A stretch of 64,000 nt of DNA. Source: BNXB01 sp031556375. GTDB taxonomy: Bacteria; Bacteroidota; Bacteroidia; Bacteroidales; Azobacteroidaceae. Within the stretch, counting starts at the first letter, position 1. Every line of letters starts with the position of its first letter. The position numbers were made by a program, and so were the translations under genes. A model generated the notes under the pieces. That model saw nothing but the letters and a program-made list of their open reading frames with translations. It ran no database searches and had not been told where the DNA came from. The DNA is taken from NCBI GenBank assembly GCA_031556375.1, contig JAVBTA010000011.1, positions 124,001-188,000 on the forward strand, given 5' to 3'. Shown one piece after another: positions 36,549-45,039 of the stretch.

Positions 36549-37076
36549 TTATTTATTTTCGTACGGATATTGATCGATACTTAAAAGCTCTACTTCGAAA
36601 ACAAGAGTAGTATAACCAGGAATCGGCGATTTCCCTACAGATCCATACCCCAAATCCCAAGGAATCCAGATTTCCCATTTGTCTCCAACGACCATATTTT
36701 GCAAGGCAATCGACATTCCGGCAATAACACCTCCGGAACCAGTATACACTGGCATGGTAACCGGAACTCCCGTTACACTGGTACCTGGATCAAAAACAGT
36801 TGTTTTATCATAATACATTCCCTTATAAAACACCTTTGTTGTTGATGTAAATATCGGCTTTTCCGTTCCTACACCTGATTTAATGACCTTCTTATATATG
36901 GTACCAGGCCCTTCAGGAGTAGTTACAGCCTGATATTCCGTGCTGGTTGCTACGGCATTGAAAGCAGCTTCATTTGTATTACGCCAGGTATCATCATTAT
37001 CGTCATCATCCTTACACGACGTGAATGCCAACACCAAAGGCAGGCAAAGCATCCATAAAAATATTTTTCTCTTCAT
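36549..37076 (-). CDS. FKBP-type peptidyl-prolyl isomerase lipoprotein
   Basis: 175 aa. Lipoprotein signal MKRKIFLWMLCLPLVLAFTSC followed by an Asp/Asn-rich spacer (KDDDDNDDT), typical of surface or periplasm-facing Bacteroidota lipoproteins. The FKBP fold covers residues 55-170: KVIKSGVGTEKP, VFYKGMYYDKTTVFDPG, GMSIALQNMVVGDKWEIWIPWDLGYG, and IPGYTTLVFEVELLSI. Catalyses prolyl cis-trans isomerisation of envelope proteins. 28 nt after lemA. Confidence 0.92.
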   Translation of the reverse strand: MKRKIFLWMLCLPLVLAFTSCKDDDDNDDTWRNTNEAAFNAVATSTEYQAVTTPEGPGTIYKKVIKSGVGTEKPIFTSTTKVFYKGMYYDKTTVFDPGTSVTGVPVTMPVYTGSGGVIAGMSIALQNMVVGDKWEIWIPWDLGYGSVGKSPIPGYTTLVFEVELLSIDQYPYENK

Positions 37077-37103
37077 TTATATATATTTTAAAACAAGGTG
37101 CAA

Positions 37104-37694
37104 TTAAAATTCTACTTTAGGGGCTTTTTCAGCTCCGGCTTCCGCTTTGAAATACGGTTTTGCAACAAATCCGGACATTCCTGCAATAATATTATTCGGG
37201 AACTTACGAATTAAGGTATTATACTCACGGGCTATTTTATTGAACTCTTCCCGTTGATAAGCAATACGATTTTCAGTGCCTTCTAACTGAGCCTGAAGAT
37301 CCATAAAGTTCTGATTTGCTTTCAAATCAGGATATTGTTCGACACTTACAAGCAAACGACTCAAGGCCGAAGACAATTCCCCTTGTGCAGCCTGAAACTG
37401 AGCCATTGTTTGTTCATTCAGATTCGTAGGATCGATTGTTACCTGTGTAGCCTTAGCACGGGCATTAATTACGCCCTCCAAGGTACTTTGCTCATGCTGG
37501 GCATAGCCTTTTACCGTAGCAACAAGATTAGGAACCAGATCTGAACGACGTTGATACTGATTTTCCACATTACCCCACTGTGCAGTAACCGCCTCGTCGG
37601 ATTTAACCAGTTTATTATAAGTTCCTGTATACCAAAAGAAACCTATTGCAACGATAACGACCAGTACAATAATAACAATTAAACTTTTCTTCAT
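37104..37694 (-). CDS. lemA: LemA family protein
   Basis: 196 aa. N-terminal membrane segment (LIVIIVLVVIVAIGFFWY) then the LemA helical domain: YNKLVKSDEAVTAQWGNVENQYQRRSDLVPNLV is the family core (key residues W-NVENQYQRR-DL-PNLV), followed by LQAQLEGTENRI and FNKIAREYN. Function unknown; membrane-anchored with an extracytoplasmic helical bundle. Overlaps the end of glyS by 4 nt. Confidence 0.95.
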   Translation of the reverse strand: MKKSLIVIIVLVVIVAIGFFWYTGTYNKLVKSDEAVTAQWGNVENQYQRRSDLVPNLVATVKGYAQHEQSTLEGVINARAKATQVTIDPTNLNEQTMAQFQAAQGELSSALSRLLVSVEQYPDLKANQNFMDLQAQLEGTENRIAYQREEFNKIAREYNTLIRKFPNNIIAGMSGFVAKPYFKAEAGAEKAPKVEF

Positions 37695-39241
37695 GATTCA
37701 GCAATTTTTTTCAATAAATTTTTCATACTTACCTTATCGGAAATAATATTCTCCAACTCAGCTATCGGAACACGTTCCTGTTCCATTGTATCCCGGTAAC
37801 GGATCGTTACACAATTATCATTTAAGCTATCATAATCTACAGTGACGCAATATGGAGTACCAATAGCATCCTGACGACGATAACGTTTCCCGACTGTATC
37901 TTTTTCATCATATTGACAATTGAAATTGAATTTCAATTTATCCATGATCTCACGAGCTTTCTCAGGCAATCCGTCTTTTTTAACCAACGGCAATACTGCC
38001 AGTTTAACCGGAGCCAATGCAGCAGGTAACTTCAGAACTACACGGATATCGCCTCCTTCCAGGGTTTCTTCGCAATATGACCCTGCCATAATACTCAAGA
38101 ACACACGGTCAACACCAATTGAAGTTTCAACCACGTAAGGCACATACGATTGATTCAATTCAGGATCAAAATATTGGATCTTCTTTCCGGAAAATTTCTC
38201 ATGGCTACCCAAGTCAAAATCTGTACGGGAGTGAATTCCTTCCACTTCCTTAAAACCAAATGGCATTTCATATTCAATATCAGTAGCCGCATTAGCATAG
38301 TGAGCCAATTTTTCATGATCGTGATAACGATATTTAGCATCACCCAAACCAAGCGCTTTATGCCATTTCAAACGGGCTTCTTTCCATTTTGCGAACCAAT
38401 CGAGTTCTTCTCCCGGGCGTACAAAAAATTGCATTTCCATTTGTTCGAACTCGCGCATACGGAATATAAACTGACGGGCAACGATTTCGTTGCGGAAAGC
38501 CTTACCAATCTGAGCAATACCAAAAGGGATTTTCATCCGCCCGCTCTTCTGCACATTCAGGAAATTCACAAAAATACCTTGGGCTGTCTCCGGACGAAGA
38601 TAAACTTTCATTGCTCCATCGGCCGTAGACCCCATTTCGGTGGCAAACATCAGGTTGAACTGACGTACTTCTGTCCAGTTACGGGTTCCGGATATAGGGC
38701 AAACGATTTCGTAATCCAGGATGATCTGACGCAAGTCATTCAGGTCACTATCATTCAGAGCTTTAGCAAAACGAGCATGTAGTTCCTCCATTTTTGCCTG
38801 ATTTTCCAACACTCTGGCATTTGTTTCACGAAATTGTTTTTCATCAAAAGCCTCTCCAAATTTTTTGGAGGCTTTTTCAACTTCCTTATTTATTTTATCT
38901 TCAAATTTTGCAATTTGCTCTTCAATCAACACATCGGCACGGTAACGTTTTTTAGAATCCTTATTATCGATCAAAGGATCATTAAAAGCATCTACGTGTC
39001 CGGAAGCTTTCCAGATAGTAGGGTGCATGAAAATAGCAGAATCGATTCCTACTACATTTTCATTCAACAACGTCATGCTATCCCACCAATATTTTTTGAT
39101 ATTATTTTTAAGTTCTACCCCGTTTTGCCCATAATCATAAACGGCACCTAAACCGTCATAAATCTCAGAAGAGGGGAAAACGAAACCATATTCTTTACAC
39201 TGCGAAACTAACTTTTTAAAAACATCTTCTTGCTGTGCCAT
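37691..39241 (-). CDS. glyS: Glycine--tRNA ligase (alpha2 type)
   Basis: 516 aa class II synthetase of the eukaryote/Gram-positive alpha2 type, charging tRNA-Gly. N-terminus SQCKEYGFVFPSSEIYDG; motif 2 FRNEIVARQFIFRMREFEQME; motif 3 ETSIGVDRVFLSIM; C-terminal anticodon-binding domain from about 420. A zinc-type insertion is not evident. A possible promoter with TTTG-N20-TTACTTTG lies 24 nt upstream. First gene of a five-gene minus-strand run ending at lplA. Confidence 0.97.
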   Translation of the reverse strand: MAQQEDVFKKLVSQCKEYGFVFPSSEIYDGLGAVYDYGQNGVELKNNIKKYWWDSMTLLNENVVGIDSAIFMHPTIWKASGHVDAFNDPLIDNKDSKKRYRADVLIEEQIAKFEDKINKEVEKASKKFGEAFDEKQFRETNARVLENQAKMEELHARFAKALNDSDLNDLRQIILDYEIVCPISGTRNWTEVRQFNLMFATEMGSTADGAMKVYLRPETAQGIFVNFLNVQKSGRMKIPFGIAQIGKAFRNEIVARQFIFRMREFEQMEMQFFVRPGEELDWFAKWKEARLKWHKALGLGDAKYRYHDHEKLAHYANAATDIEYEMPFGFKEVEGIHSRTDFDLGSHEKFSGKKIQYFDPELNQSYVPYVVETSIGVDRVFLSIMAGSYCEETLEGGDIRVVLKLPAALAPVKLAVLPLVKKDGLPEKAREIMDKLKFNFNCQYDEKDTVGKRYRRQDAIGTPYCVTVDYDSLNDNCVTIRYRDTMEQERVPIAELENIISDKVSMKNLLKKIAES

Positions 39242-39264
39242 AGTTTACAATAAATTTTAGCTTG

Positions 39265-39288
39265 CAAAGTAAACGTTTTTTTCGCAGT
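39265..39288 (-). promoter_or_regulatory. Possible glyS promoter
   Basis: Minus strand TTACTTTG (39272-39265) preceded by TTTG about 20 nt upstream; the -7 element differs from TAnnTTTG by one position. Confidence 0.4.
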
Positions 39289-39314
39289 TGCCCAAATATG
39301 TGGGGGTTAAAAAA

Positions 39315-40007
39315 TTACAAGACTCGCCCTTCATCAGCATAACTGTAATATTTACCATCACAAAGAACCAGATGATCAAGCACTGCGATATCCAGCATCC
39401 TGCAAGAATCCTTTATTCTCCGGGTAATTCCATCATCCTGCCAACTGGGCTCTGCACTCCCGGAAGGATGATTATGACAAAGTACAATACTCGAAGCTAG
39501 ACGGATCACTGATTCTTTCAAAATAAGCTTGATATCTACAACAGTTTCCGAGACACCGCCCTGACTGACTTTCAAACGATCAATAACACGATTCGAACGA
39601 TTCAGGAAAGCAACCCAAAACTCTTCATGAGGCAAATCGCTCATCAAAGGAAAGAAATATTCGTAAATATCATAACTTGAGGTAAACCGGGCCTGCTTGA
39701 AGACATCTTCAGCTTTTCTTCTTTTCCCCAGCTCCATTGCAGCCATTATACTCAGCGCTTTGGCTTCTCCGACACCATAAAAAGATGATATCAGCTGCTT
39801 TACTGAAACTTTACCTAATTGATTGAGACTATTTCCGACAGATTGAAGGATCCGTTGCGATAACTCGACAGCCGATTCATTCTTATTTCCGGAACAAATA
39901 ATGATTGCAAGTAATTCGGCATCCGACAAGGAATGAATGCCTTTGAGTAGGATTTTCTCTCTGGGACGGTCTTCTTCCGCCCAGTTTTTCACAGATAGTT
40001 TTGGCAT
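39315..40007 (-). CDS. radC: RadC family JAB-domain protein
   Basis: 230 aa. N-terminal UPF0758 helix-hairpin part (EDRPREKILLKG, LSDAELLAIIICSG, FYGVGEAKALSIMAA) and a C-terminal JAB1/MPN metalloprotease-like domain. The JAMM signature HNHPSGSAEPSWQDD is complete. Historically named RadC; a repair role is not supported and the family is now seen as a putative metalloprotease or nuclease of unknown role. Stands alone between glyS and efp. Confidence 0.93.
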   Translation of the reverse strand: MPKLSVKNWAEEDRPREKILLKGIHSLSDAELLAIIICSGNKNESAVELSQRILQSVGNSLNQLGKVSVKQLISSFYGVGEAKALSIMAAMELGKRRKAEDVFKQARFTSSYDIYEYFFPLMSDLPHEEFWVAFLNRSNRVIDRLKVSQGGVSETVVDIKLILKESVIRLASSIVLCHNHPSGSAEPSWQDDGITRRIKDSCRMLDIAVLDHLVLCDGKYYSYADEGRVL

Positions 40008-40021
40008 AAAAATATGGTTTA

Positions 40022-40110
40022 GTAACCCTTATTTCCCTTATCATCCATAAATAATAAGGGAATAAGGTAGGTTGTAGACGCCAAATCAAGGCTACTAAGG
40101 TAGCTTGGCA
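40022..40110. repeat. Paired inverted repeats between efp and radC
   Basis: CCTTATTTCCCTTAT and ATAAGGGAATAAGG form a 14-bp stem (one bulge) around 40028-40067. A second short stem GCTAC-TAAG-GTAGC follows at about 40090-40103. There is no T-tract in the efp direction. Probably an efp transcript end or a small repeat element; no gene in 40008-40191. Confidence 0.5.
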
Positions 40111-40191
40111 AAATAAGGTTTTAACTACCCAGTTTTGATTCGGTTTAAATTTATTAAAATTCGGTTATCTTGATAGGATTCAACCAAATAT

Positions 40192-40755
40192 TTATTTTGC
40201 TCTTTCAACGTAAGAACCATCACGAGTATCTACACGGATTTTTTCTCCTTCGTTGATAAACAATGGTACACGGATTTCAGTTCCCGTTTCAAGAGTTGCA
40301 GGTTTAGTTGCATTAGTTGCAGTATCTCCTTTCAGGCCTGGCTCGGTATAAGTTACCAGAAGCACTACGTGAGCAGGAAGCTCTGCAAAAAGGATTGTTT
40401 CTGATTCCGCATGTACTACAACTTCAGCAAGATCTCCTTCTTTCAGGAAATCTACACCTGTAATGAGATTCCCGTCAATCGATACCTGTTCAAAAGTTTC
40501 GTTATTCATAAAGTTATAGCCCATGTCATCTTTATATAAGAATTGATATGGTCTTCTCTCAATCCGGACTTCATCTACTTTAACTCCGGAGTTAAATGTT
40601 TTTTCCAGGACACGTCCTGTTGTTACATTTTTAAGTTTGGTACGAACGAAAGCTGGTCCTTTTCCGGGCTTAACATGAAGGAATTCAATGATATAATAAT
40701 ATTGTCCTTCCAAATCAATACACATCCCGTTCTTAAAATCTGCTGTACTAGCCAT
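40192..40755 (-). CDS. efp: Elongation factor P
   Basis: 187 aa, three beta-domain EF-P that relieves ribosome stalling at polyproline. Domain I carries VKPGKGPAFVRTKLKN with the loop Lys at position 33-34 that is the modified residue in many bacteria. ERRPYQFLYKDDMGYNFMN and the C-terminal VPLFINEGEKIRVDTRDGSYVERAK complete the signature. Transcribed from its own TACCTTTG promoter, divergent from rpmH. Confidence 0.97.
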   Translation of the reverse strand: MASTADFKNGMCIDLEGQYYYIIEFLHVKPGKGPAFVRTKLKNVTTGRVLEKTFNSGVKVDEVRIERRPYQFLYKDDMGYNFMNNETFEQVSIDGNLITGVDFLKEGDLAEVVVHAESETILFAELPAHVVLLVTYTEPGLKGDTATNATKPATLETGTEIRVPLFINEGEKIRVDTRDGSYVERAK

Positions 40756-40794
40756 AAAATAAATTTATTGGTTCAAAATCTTAATTATTTGTCG

Positions 40795-40802
40795 CAAAGG
40801 TA
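40795..40802 (-). promoter_or_regulatory. efp promoter -7 box (TACCTTTG)
   Basis: Minus-strand TACCTTTG matching TAnnTTTG, 39 nt upstream of the efp ATG. Confidence 0.7.
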
Positions 40803-40851
40803 TGTAAAATCATTGAAAATGAAAAGTTTTCAGAGAAAAGCGATAAAAGTT

Positions 40852-40882
40852 TTTGCCTATTGAAAAAAAAGACATATCTTTG
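40852..40882 (+). promoter_or_regulatory. rpmH promoter (TTTG-N19-TATCTTTG)
   Basis: TTTG at 40852-40855, 19-nt spacer, TATCTTTG at 40875-40882: canonical Bacteroidota vegetative promoter, 52 nt upstream of the L34 ATG. Confidence 0.85.
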
Positions 40883-40934
40883 CAGCCCGATTTACTTCGG
40901 AAAATATAGAAATAATAATAAAAACAACATAGTC

Positions 40935-41087
40935 ATGAAAAGGACATTTCAACCTTCAAACAGAAAAAGAAAAAACAAACATGGCTTCCGCAGCAGAATG
41001 GAAACAGCTAACGGACGCAGAGTATTAGCTTCCCGCCGCGCAAAAGGAAGAAAAAAATTATCCGTATCTGACGAGTATAACGGTTAA
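40935..41087 (+). CDS. rpmH: 50S ribosomal protein L34
   Basis: 50 aa. MKRTFQPSNRKRKNKHGFR is the universal L34 N-terminus, followed by RMETANGRRVLASRRAKGRKKL. Start at ATG 40935; the longer in-frame extension overlaps the promoter. Here rpmH is separated from the usual rnpA-dnaA neighbourhood and is paired with divergent efp. Followed by a terminator. Confidence 0.98.
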   Translation: MKRTFQPSNRKRKNKHGFRSRMETANGRRVLASRRAKGRKKLSVSDEYNG

Positions 41088-41109
41088 TTAAAATATTTAT
41101 CGAATACAC

Positions 41110-41150
41110 AAAGGGAATGAACTTTTTACGGGTTTATTCCCTTTTGTTGT
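41110..41150 (+). terminator. rpmH rho-independent terminator
   Basis: AAAGGGAAT...ATTCCCTTTTGTTG: stem of about 9 bp with a loop near CTTTTTACGGG and a T-rich tail, 23 nt after the rpmH stop. Confidence 0.75.
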
Positions 41151-41208
41151 TATTTGTTTCACTCATATTATATATTTTTGTACTTTTGGGCATTTCAAAA
41201 ACGCGTGT

Positions 41209-41817
41209 ATGAAAAAAATCTGGAATTTTATCTGGGACAATCCTTACATAAGAACAATCCTATTGGCAACAGGAATCCTGTTTGTATTAATTATAGCGAC
41301 ACTTTGGGGAATCAGTATCTATACTCAACACGGCAAAGCTGTTACTGTTCCTGATGTTAAAGGCTTGTTAGTCTCTGAAGCCGCCTCATTCTTTGAAAAA
41401 AACACTTTACGTTATGAAGTGGTAGACTCTTCTTTTATCAAGAATAAAACTCCGGGAAGTATTGTCGAAATGACACCTCAAGCGGGAACTAAGGTAAAGG
41501 AAAACCGCATTATATATCTTACCATCAACGCGTTCTCTACTCAATTATTTGCAATTCCTGAAGTAAAAGATCTGTCTCAACGTCAGGCTACAGCCATGCT
41601 TTCCGCCATCGGATTCGAACGAATCAACGTCGAAATGGTGAGTGGAGCTTATCGCGACCTTGTTGTAGGACTAAAAGCCAACGGAAAAGATGTAAATGCA
41701 GGCGATAAACTACCAGCGACCAGCAGATTAACATTACTGGTAAGTTCCGGAAACGGCTCTACACAAGAAGCTGACTCTGTTGTAATTGATACCACTTCTG
41801 AAGAATCCTGGTTCTAA
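41209..41817 (+). CDS. PASTA-domain membrane protein
   Basis: 202 aa. Short cytoplasmic N-terminus, one membrane segment (TILLATGILFVLIIATLWGISIY), then two clear PASTA repeats (VPDVKGLLVSEAASFFEKNTL and IPEVKDLSQRQATAMLSAIGF) and a third weaker one to residue 180. PASTA domains bind peptidoglycan stem peptides or lipid II-like ligands. No kinase or transpeptidase domain is attached. It leads the rluD-ddl-acyltransferase operon, with the rluD ATG 5 nt beyond its stop. Confidence 0.9.
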   Translation: MKKIWNFIWDNPYIRTILLATGILFVLIIATLWGISIYTQHGKAVTVPDVKGLLVSEAASFFEKNTLRYEVVDSSFIKNKTPGSIVEMTPQAGTKVKENRIIYLTINAFSTQLFAIPEVKDLSQRQATAMLSAIGFERINVEMVSGAYRDLVVGLKANGKDVNAGDKLPATSRLTLLVSSGNGSTQEADSVVIDTTSEESWF

Positions 41818-41821
41818 CCTC

Positions 41822-42892
41822 ATGGAAGATTTTTTCGACGATATAGAAGACGAATTGGACGAATCCGGGATTCCGGAAGATTCCACCGGAGAACTTTATG
41901 AGCATTATCGTTTCGTTGCGGATAAAGGGCAAGGCTTATTAAGAGTTGACAAATTCTTATCCGTACGTATCGAGAATGCCTCCCGTAACCGTATTCAACA
42001 AGCTGCCGACGCGGGATATATCCTTGTAAACGGAAAACCAGTCAAGTCTAACTACAAAGTCAAGCCTCTCGACCTCATTACCATCATGATGGATTATCCT
42101 CGTCGTGAATTAGAGATAATTCCGGAAGATATCCCCCTCGACATTGTTTATGAAGACAACGATGTAATGGTGGTCAATAAACCTGCCGGTCTGGTGGTAC
42201 ATCCCGGGCATGGGAACTACACAGGCACTCTGGTTAACGGAATCGCCTGGCACCTGAAAGACAATATCGATTTCGATGCAAAAGACCCGCGACTCGGTCT
42301 TGTACACCGTATAGATAAAGACACATCCGGTTTATTAGTTATTGCAAAAAATCCTAATGCAAAAACCCATTTGGGACATCAGTTCTTCAACAAAACAACC
42401 CGTAGGAAATACATTGCTCTAGTCTGGGGTAATGTAAAAGACGATGAAGGAACTATAGAGGGAAATATAGCCAGAAATCCGAAAGATAAATTACAAATGA
42501 CTGTTTTTCCTAATGGTGACCTGGGAAAACCGGCAGTCACACATTATAAAGTCCTTGAACGATTAGGTTATGTCACTCTGGTAGAATGCCGTTTAGAAAC
42601 CGGACGCACACATCAGATCAGGGTACACATGAAATACATAGGACACACCCTATTTAATGATACCCGTTACGGTGGAGATCAGATATTAAAAGGAAATCAT
42701 CATACCAAATATAAACAGTTCATTCAGAACTGCTTCGAATTATGTCCACGACAAGCTTTACATGCCGAAACACTGGGCTTTGTCCATCCGGTAACAGGAG
42801 AAGAAATCTTTTTCGAGACTCCTCTTCCGAATGATATGAAACAACTGATTGAAAAATGGAGAAATTATTCAAATTTATTGAACGATGAGTAA
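41822..42892 (+). CDS. rluD: 23S rRNA pseudouridine synthase, RluA/RluD family
   Basis: 356 aa. Acidic N-terminus (MEDFFDDIEDELDESG), S4 RNA-binding domain (RVDKFLSVRIENASRNRIQQA), then the catalytic domain with VHRIDKDTSGLLVIAK, containing the nucleophilic Asp, plus GNYTGTLVNG and ETGRTHQIRVHMKYIG. Isomerises uridines in the helix 69 region of 23S rRNA (RluD-type assignment by architecture). ATG at 41822 preferred, as it follows the PASTA gene stop. Overlaps ddl by 8 nt. Confidence 0.94.
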   Translation: MEDFFDDIEDELDESGIPEDSTGELYEHYRFVADKGQGLLRVDKFLSVRIENASRNRIQQAADAGYILVNGKPVKSNYKVKPLDLITIMMDYPRRELEIIPEDIPLDIVYEDNDVMVVNKPAGLVVHPGHGNYTGTLVNGIAWHLKDNIDFDAKDPRLGLVHRIDKDTSGLLVIAKNPNAKTHLGHQFFNKTTRRKYIALVWGNVKDDEGTIEGNIARNPKDKLQMTVFPNGDLGKPAVTHYKVLERLGYVTLVECRLETGRTHQIRVHMKYIGHTLFNDTRYGGDQILKGNHHTKYKQFIQNCFELCPRQALHAETLGFVHPVTGEEIFFETPLPNDMKQLIEKWRNYSNLLNDE

Positions 42893-43868
42893 AAAAAATA
42901 TTGCAATTATAGCCGGAGGGGACTCTTCAGAATACGTAATTTCACTGAAAAGCGCACAAGGAGTCTATTCTTTTATAGATAAAGAAAAATACAATTTATA
43001 TATTGTATTAATCAAAAAAGGAGACTGGCACGTTGAATTGGGAAATAATCAGACTGCTCCAATCGATAAAAACGATTTCAGCTTTACTTTCAATGGAAAG
43101 AAAGTTTGTTTTGACTTTGCATATATCACTATCCATGGCACTCCGGGCGAAAACGGACGATTACAAGGTTATTTCGATGTGATCGGACTGCCCTACTCTT
43201 GCTGTGGTGTTCTAGCCGCTGCCCTGACCTTCAATAAGTTTGTCTGTAATAATTACCTGAAAAGTATGGGTATACTCACTGCCGACTCTATCCGGTTAAT
43301 GAACAAACAACTCCCGGTGTCCGCTGAAGTCGTTGAACGTCTGGGCCTTCCAGTATTTGTAAAACCGAATGACGGTGGATCCAGTTGCGGAACAACAAAA
43401 GTAAAATCACAGGAAGAGCTGATTCCGGCTATACAAAAAGCCTTCGACGAAGGAGATGAAGTTATTATTGAAAGCTTTATGTCCGGGATAGAAGTGACTT
43501 GTGGGTGTTATAAAATAAAAGGGAAAGAAGTCGTTTTTCCCTTGACCGAGGTTGTCAGTAAAAATGAATTTTTCGATTTTGAGGCTAAATACAATGCGGA
43601 TAAAGTAGACGAAATTACTCCGGCCCGTATTTCCAAGGAATTAACGAAACAAATACAATCCCTGACATCCAAAGTTTATGATATGATCGGGGCAAAAGGC
43701 ATCATCCGGGCCGATTATATCATATCTTCGGAAAATGTAATCAGGATACTGGAAGTCAATACAACCCCAGGCATGACGACTACCAGTTTTATCCCACAGC
43801 AGGTAAGAGCTGCCGGATTGGAGATCAAAGATGTAATGACCGAGATTATAGAAAACGAATTGAATTAA
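42885..43868 (+). CDS. ddl: D-alanine--D-alanine ligase
   Basis: 327 aa ATP-grasp enzyme supplying D-Ala-D-Ala for peptidoglycan. N-terminal IAIIAGGDSSEYVISLKSAQG, HGTPGENGRLQGYFD, central VKPNDGGSSCGTTKV, and C-terminal RADYIIS...LEVNTTPGMTTTSFIPQQ with metal ligands. Unlike many Bacteroidota it is outside the dcw cluster but coupled to rluD. No vancomycin-type D-Lac signature residues were assessed. Confidence 0.96.
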   Translation: MSKKNIAIIAGGDSSEYVISLKSAQGVYSFIDKEKYNLYIVLIKKGDWHVELGNNQTAPIDKNDFSFTFNGKKVCFDFAYITIHGTPGENGRLQGYFDVIGLPYSCCGVLAAALTFNKFVCNNYLKSMGILTADSIRLMNKQLPVSAEVVERLGLPVFVKPNDGGSSCGTTKVKSQEELIPAIQKAFDEGDEVIIESFMSGIEVTCGCYKIKGKEVVFPLTEVVSKNEFFDFEAKYNADKVDEITPARISKELTKQIQSLTSKVYDMIGAKGIIRADYIISSENVIRILEVNTTPGMTTTSFIPQQVRAAGLEIKDVMTEIIENELN

Positions 43869-43881
43869 AAATATCATAATT

Positions 43882-45036
43882 ATGGAAAATATGGCGGAAT
43901 TTGATGACATTCGTCCTTATCGCGACGAAGAAGTTGTTCCCACCATTGAACGGCTTTTAAAAGACCCGGAATTTAAGAGGGTTATTCATTTCATAATGCC
44001 TTCTGTAGATTGGGAAGAATTTGAAAAAACAATGAGATCGTTCAATAACACTCATGATTTTCAACATACCATAGTAAAAGATATGGTATTCTTCCTTTTG
44101 AGTAAATCAGCAGAAAAAGTCGATTGCTCAGGATTCGAAAATATAGAAAATAATCAAGCCTGCACCTTCGTTTCGAATCACCGGGATATTGTGTTAGACG
44201 CATCTATTTTGTGCTCCTTATTATCTATAAATGGCCGTGACACATCCGAAATCGCAATTGGAGACAATTTATTGATTCAACCCTGGATAAACGATATCGT
44301 CAGACTAAACAAAAGTTTTATCGTCAAACGCGGTGTTGCCGGTCGCCAGATGTTTGAGATATCAAAACATCTCTCGGAATACATTCATTACGCTATCACT
44401 CAGAAAAAACAATCGGTCTGGATCGCTCAACGAGAAGGACGGGCTAAAAATTCAGACGATCGCACGCAGGATAGTTTACTTAAAATGTTAAGCATGGGAA
44501 GTGATAAAAAATTCCTTGAAAGCATTGAAGAATTAAACATTACTCCACTTTCCCTTTCATACGAATATGACCCTTGCGACTACTTAAAAGCCAAGGAATT
44601 CCAACAAAAACGGGATAATCCCGAATTCAAAAAATCGCCCAAGGACGACCTGAACAATATGGAAACCGGGATCTTTGGTTTCAAAGGAAATATTCACTTC
44701 CAAATTGGCAGACCAATCAATCGTTTTTTACCGGAAATAGACAAAAATCTGGACAAAAACGAAGTTGTTTCTGCTGTTGCGAATCTTATTGACCGGGAAA
44801 TCTTCTTAAATTATCGCTTTTATCCTGTCAACTACATTGCATACGATCGTCTATGGGGCGATAATAAAGCATTTAGTGAAAAATATTCGGAAGAAGATAT
44901 CCGCAATTTCGATGATTATATGCAGAAAAAACTGGATTTAATCGACTTACCTAATAAAGATATTGCTTATCTTTCGGAAAAATTAATGGAAATGTATGCT
45001 TTTCCTGTTAAGAATTATTTATCCGTAAATGAGTAA
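43882..45036 (+). CDS. PlsC-like 1-acyl-glycerol-3-phosphate acyltransferase
   Basis: 384 aa, larger than classic PlsC (about 245 aa). The acyltransferase core has the HX4D motif NHRDIVLD near residue 95, IVRLNKSFIVKRG, and IAQREGRAKNSDD, corresponding to the EGTR-like block II-III. Extra helical N- and C-terminal regions (to KNYLSVNE) are typical of the Bacteroidota version. Probably acylates lysophosphatidate or a related lipid at the membrane; ends 3 nt before nadE. Confidence 0.88.
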   Translation: MENMAEFDDIRPYRDEEVVPTIERLLKDPEFKRVIHFIMPSVDWEEFEKTMRSFNNTHDFQHTIVKDMVFFLLSKSAEKVDCSGFENIENNQACTFVSNHRDIVLDASILCSLLSINGRDTSEIAIGDNLLIQPWINDIVRLNKSFIVKRGVAGRQMFEISKHLSEYIHYAITQKKQSVWIAQREGRAKNSDDRTQDSLLKMLSMGSDKKFLESIEELNITPLSLSYEYDPCDYLKAKEFQQKRDNPEFKKSPKDDLNNMETGIFGFKGNIHFQIGRPINRFLPEIDKNLDKNEVVSAVANLIDREIFLNYRFYPVNYIAYDRLWGDNKAFSEKYSEEDIRNFDDYMQKKLDLIDLPNKDIAYLSEKLMEMYAFPVKNYLSVNE

Positions 45037-45039
45037 ATT

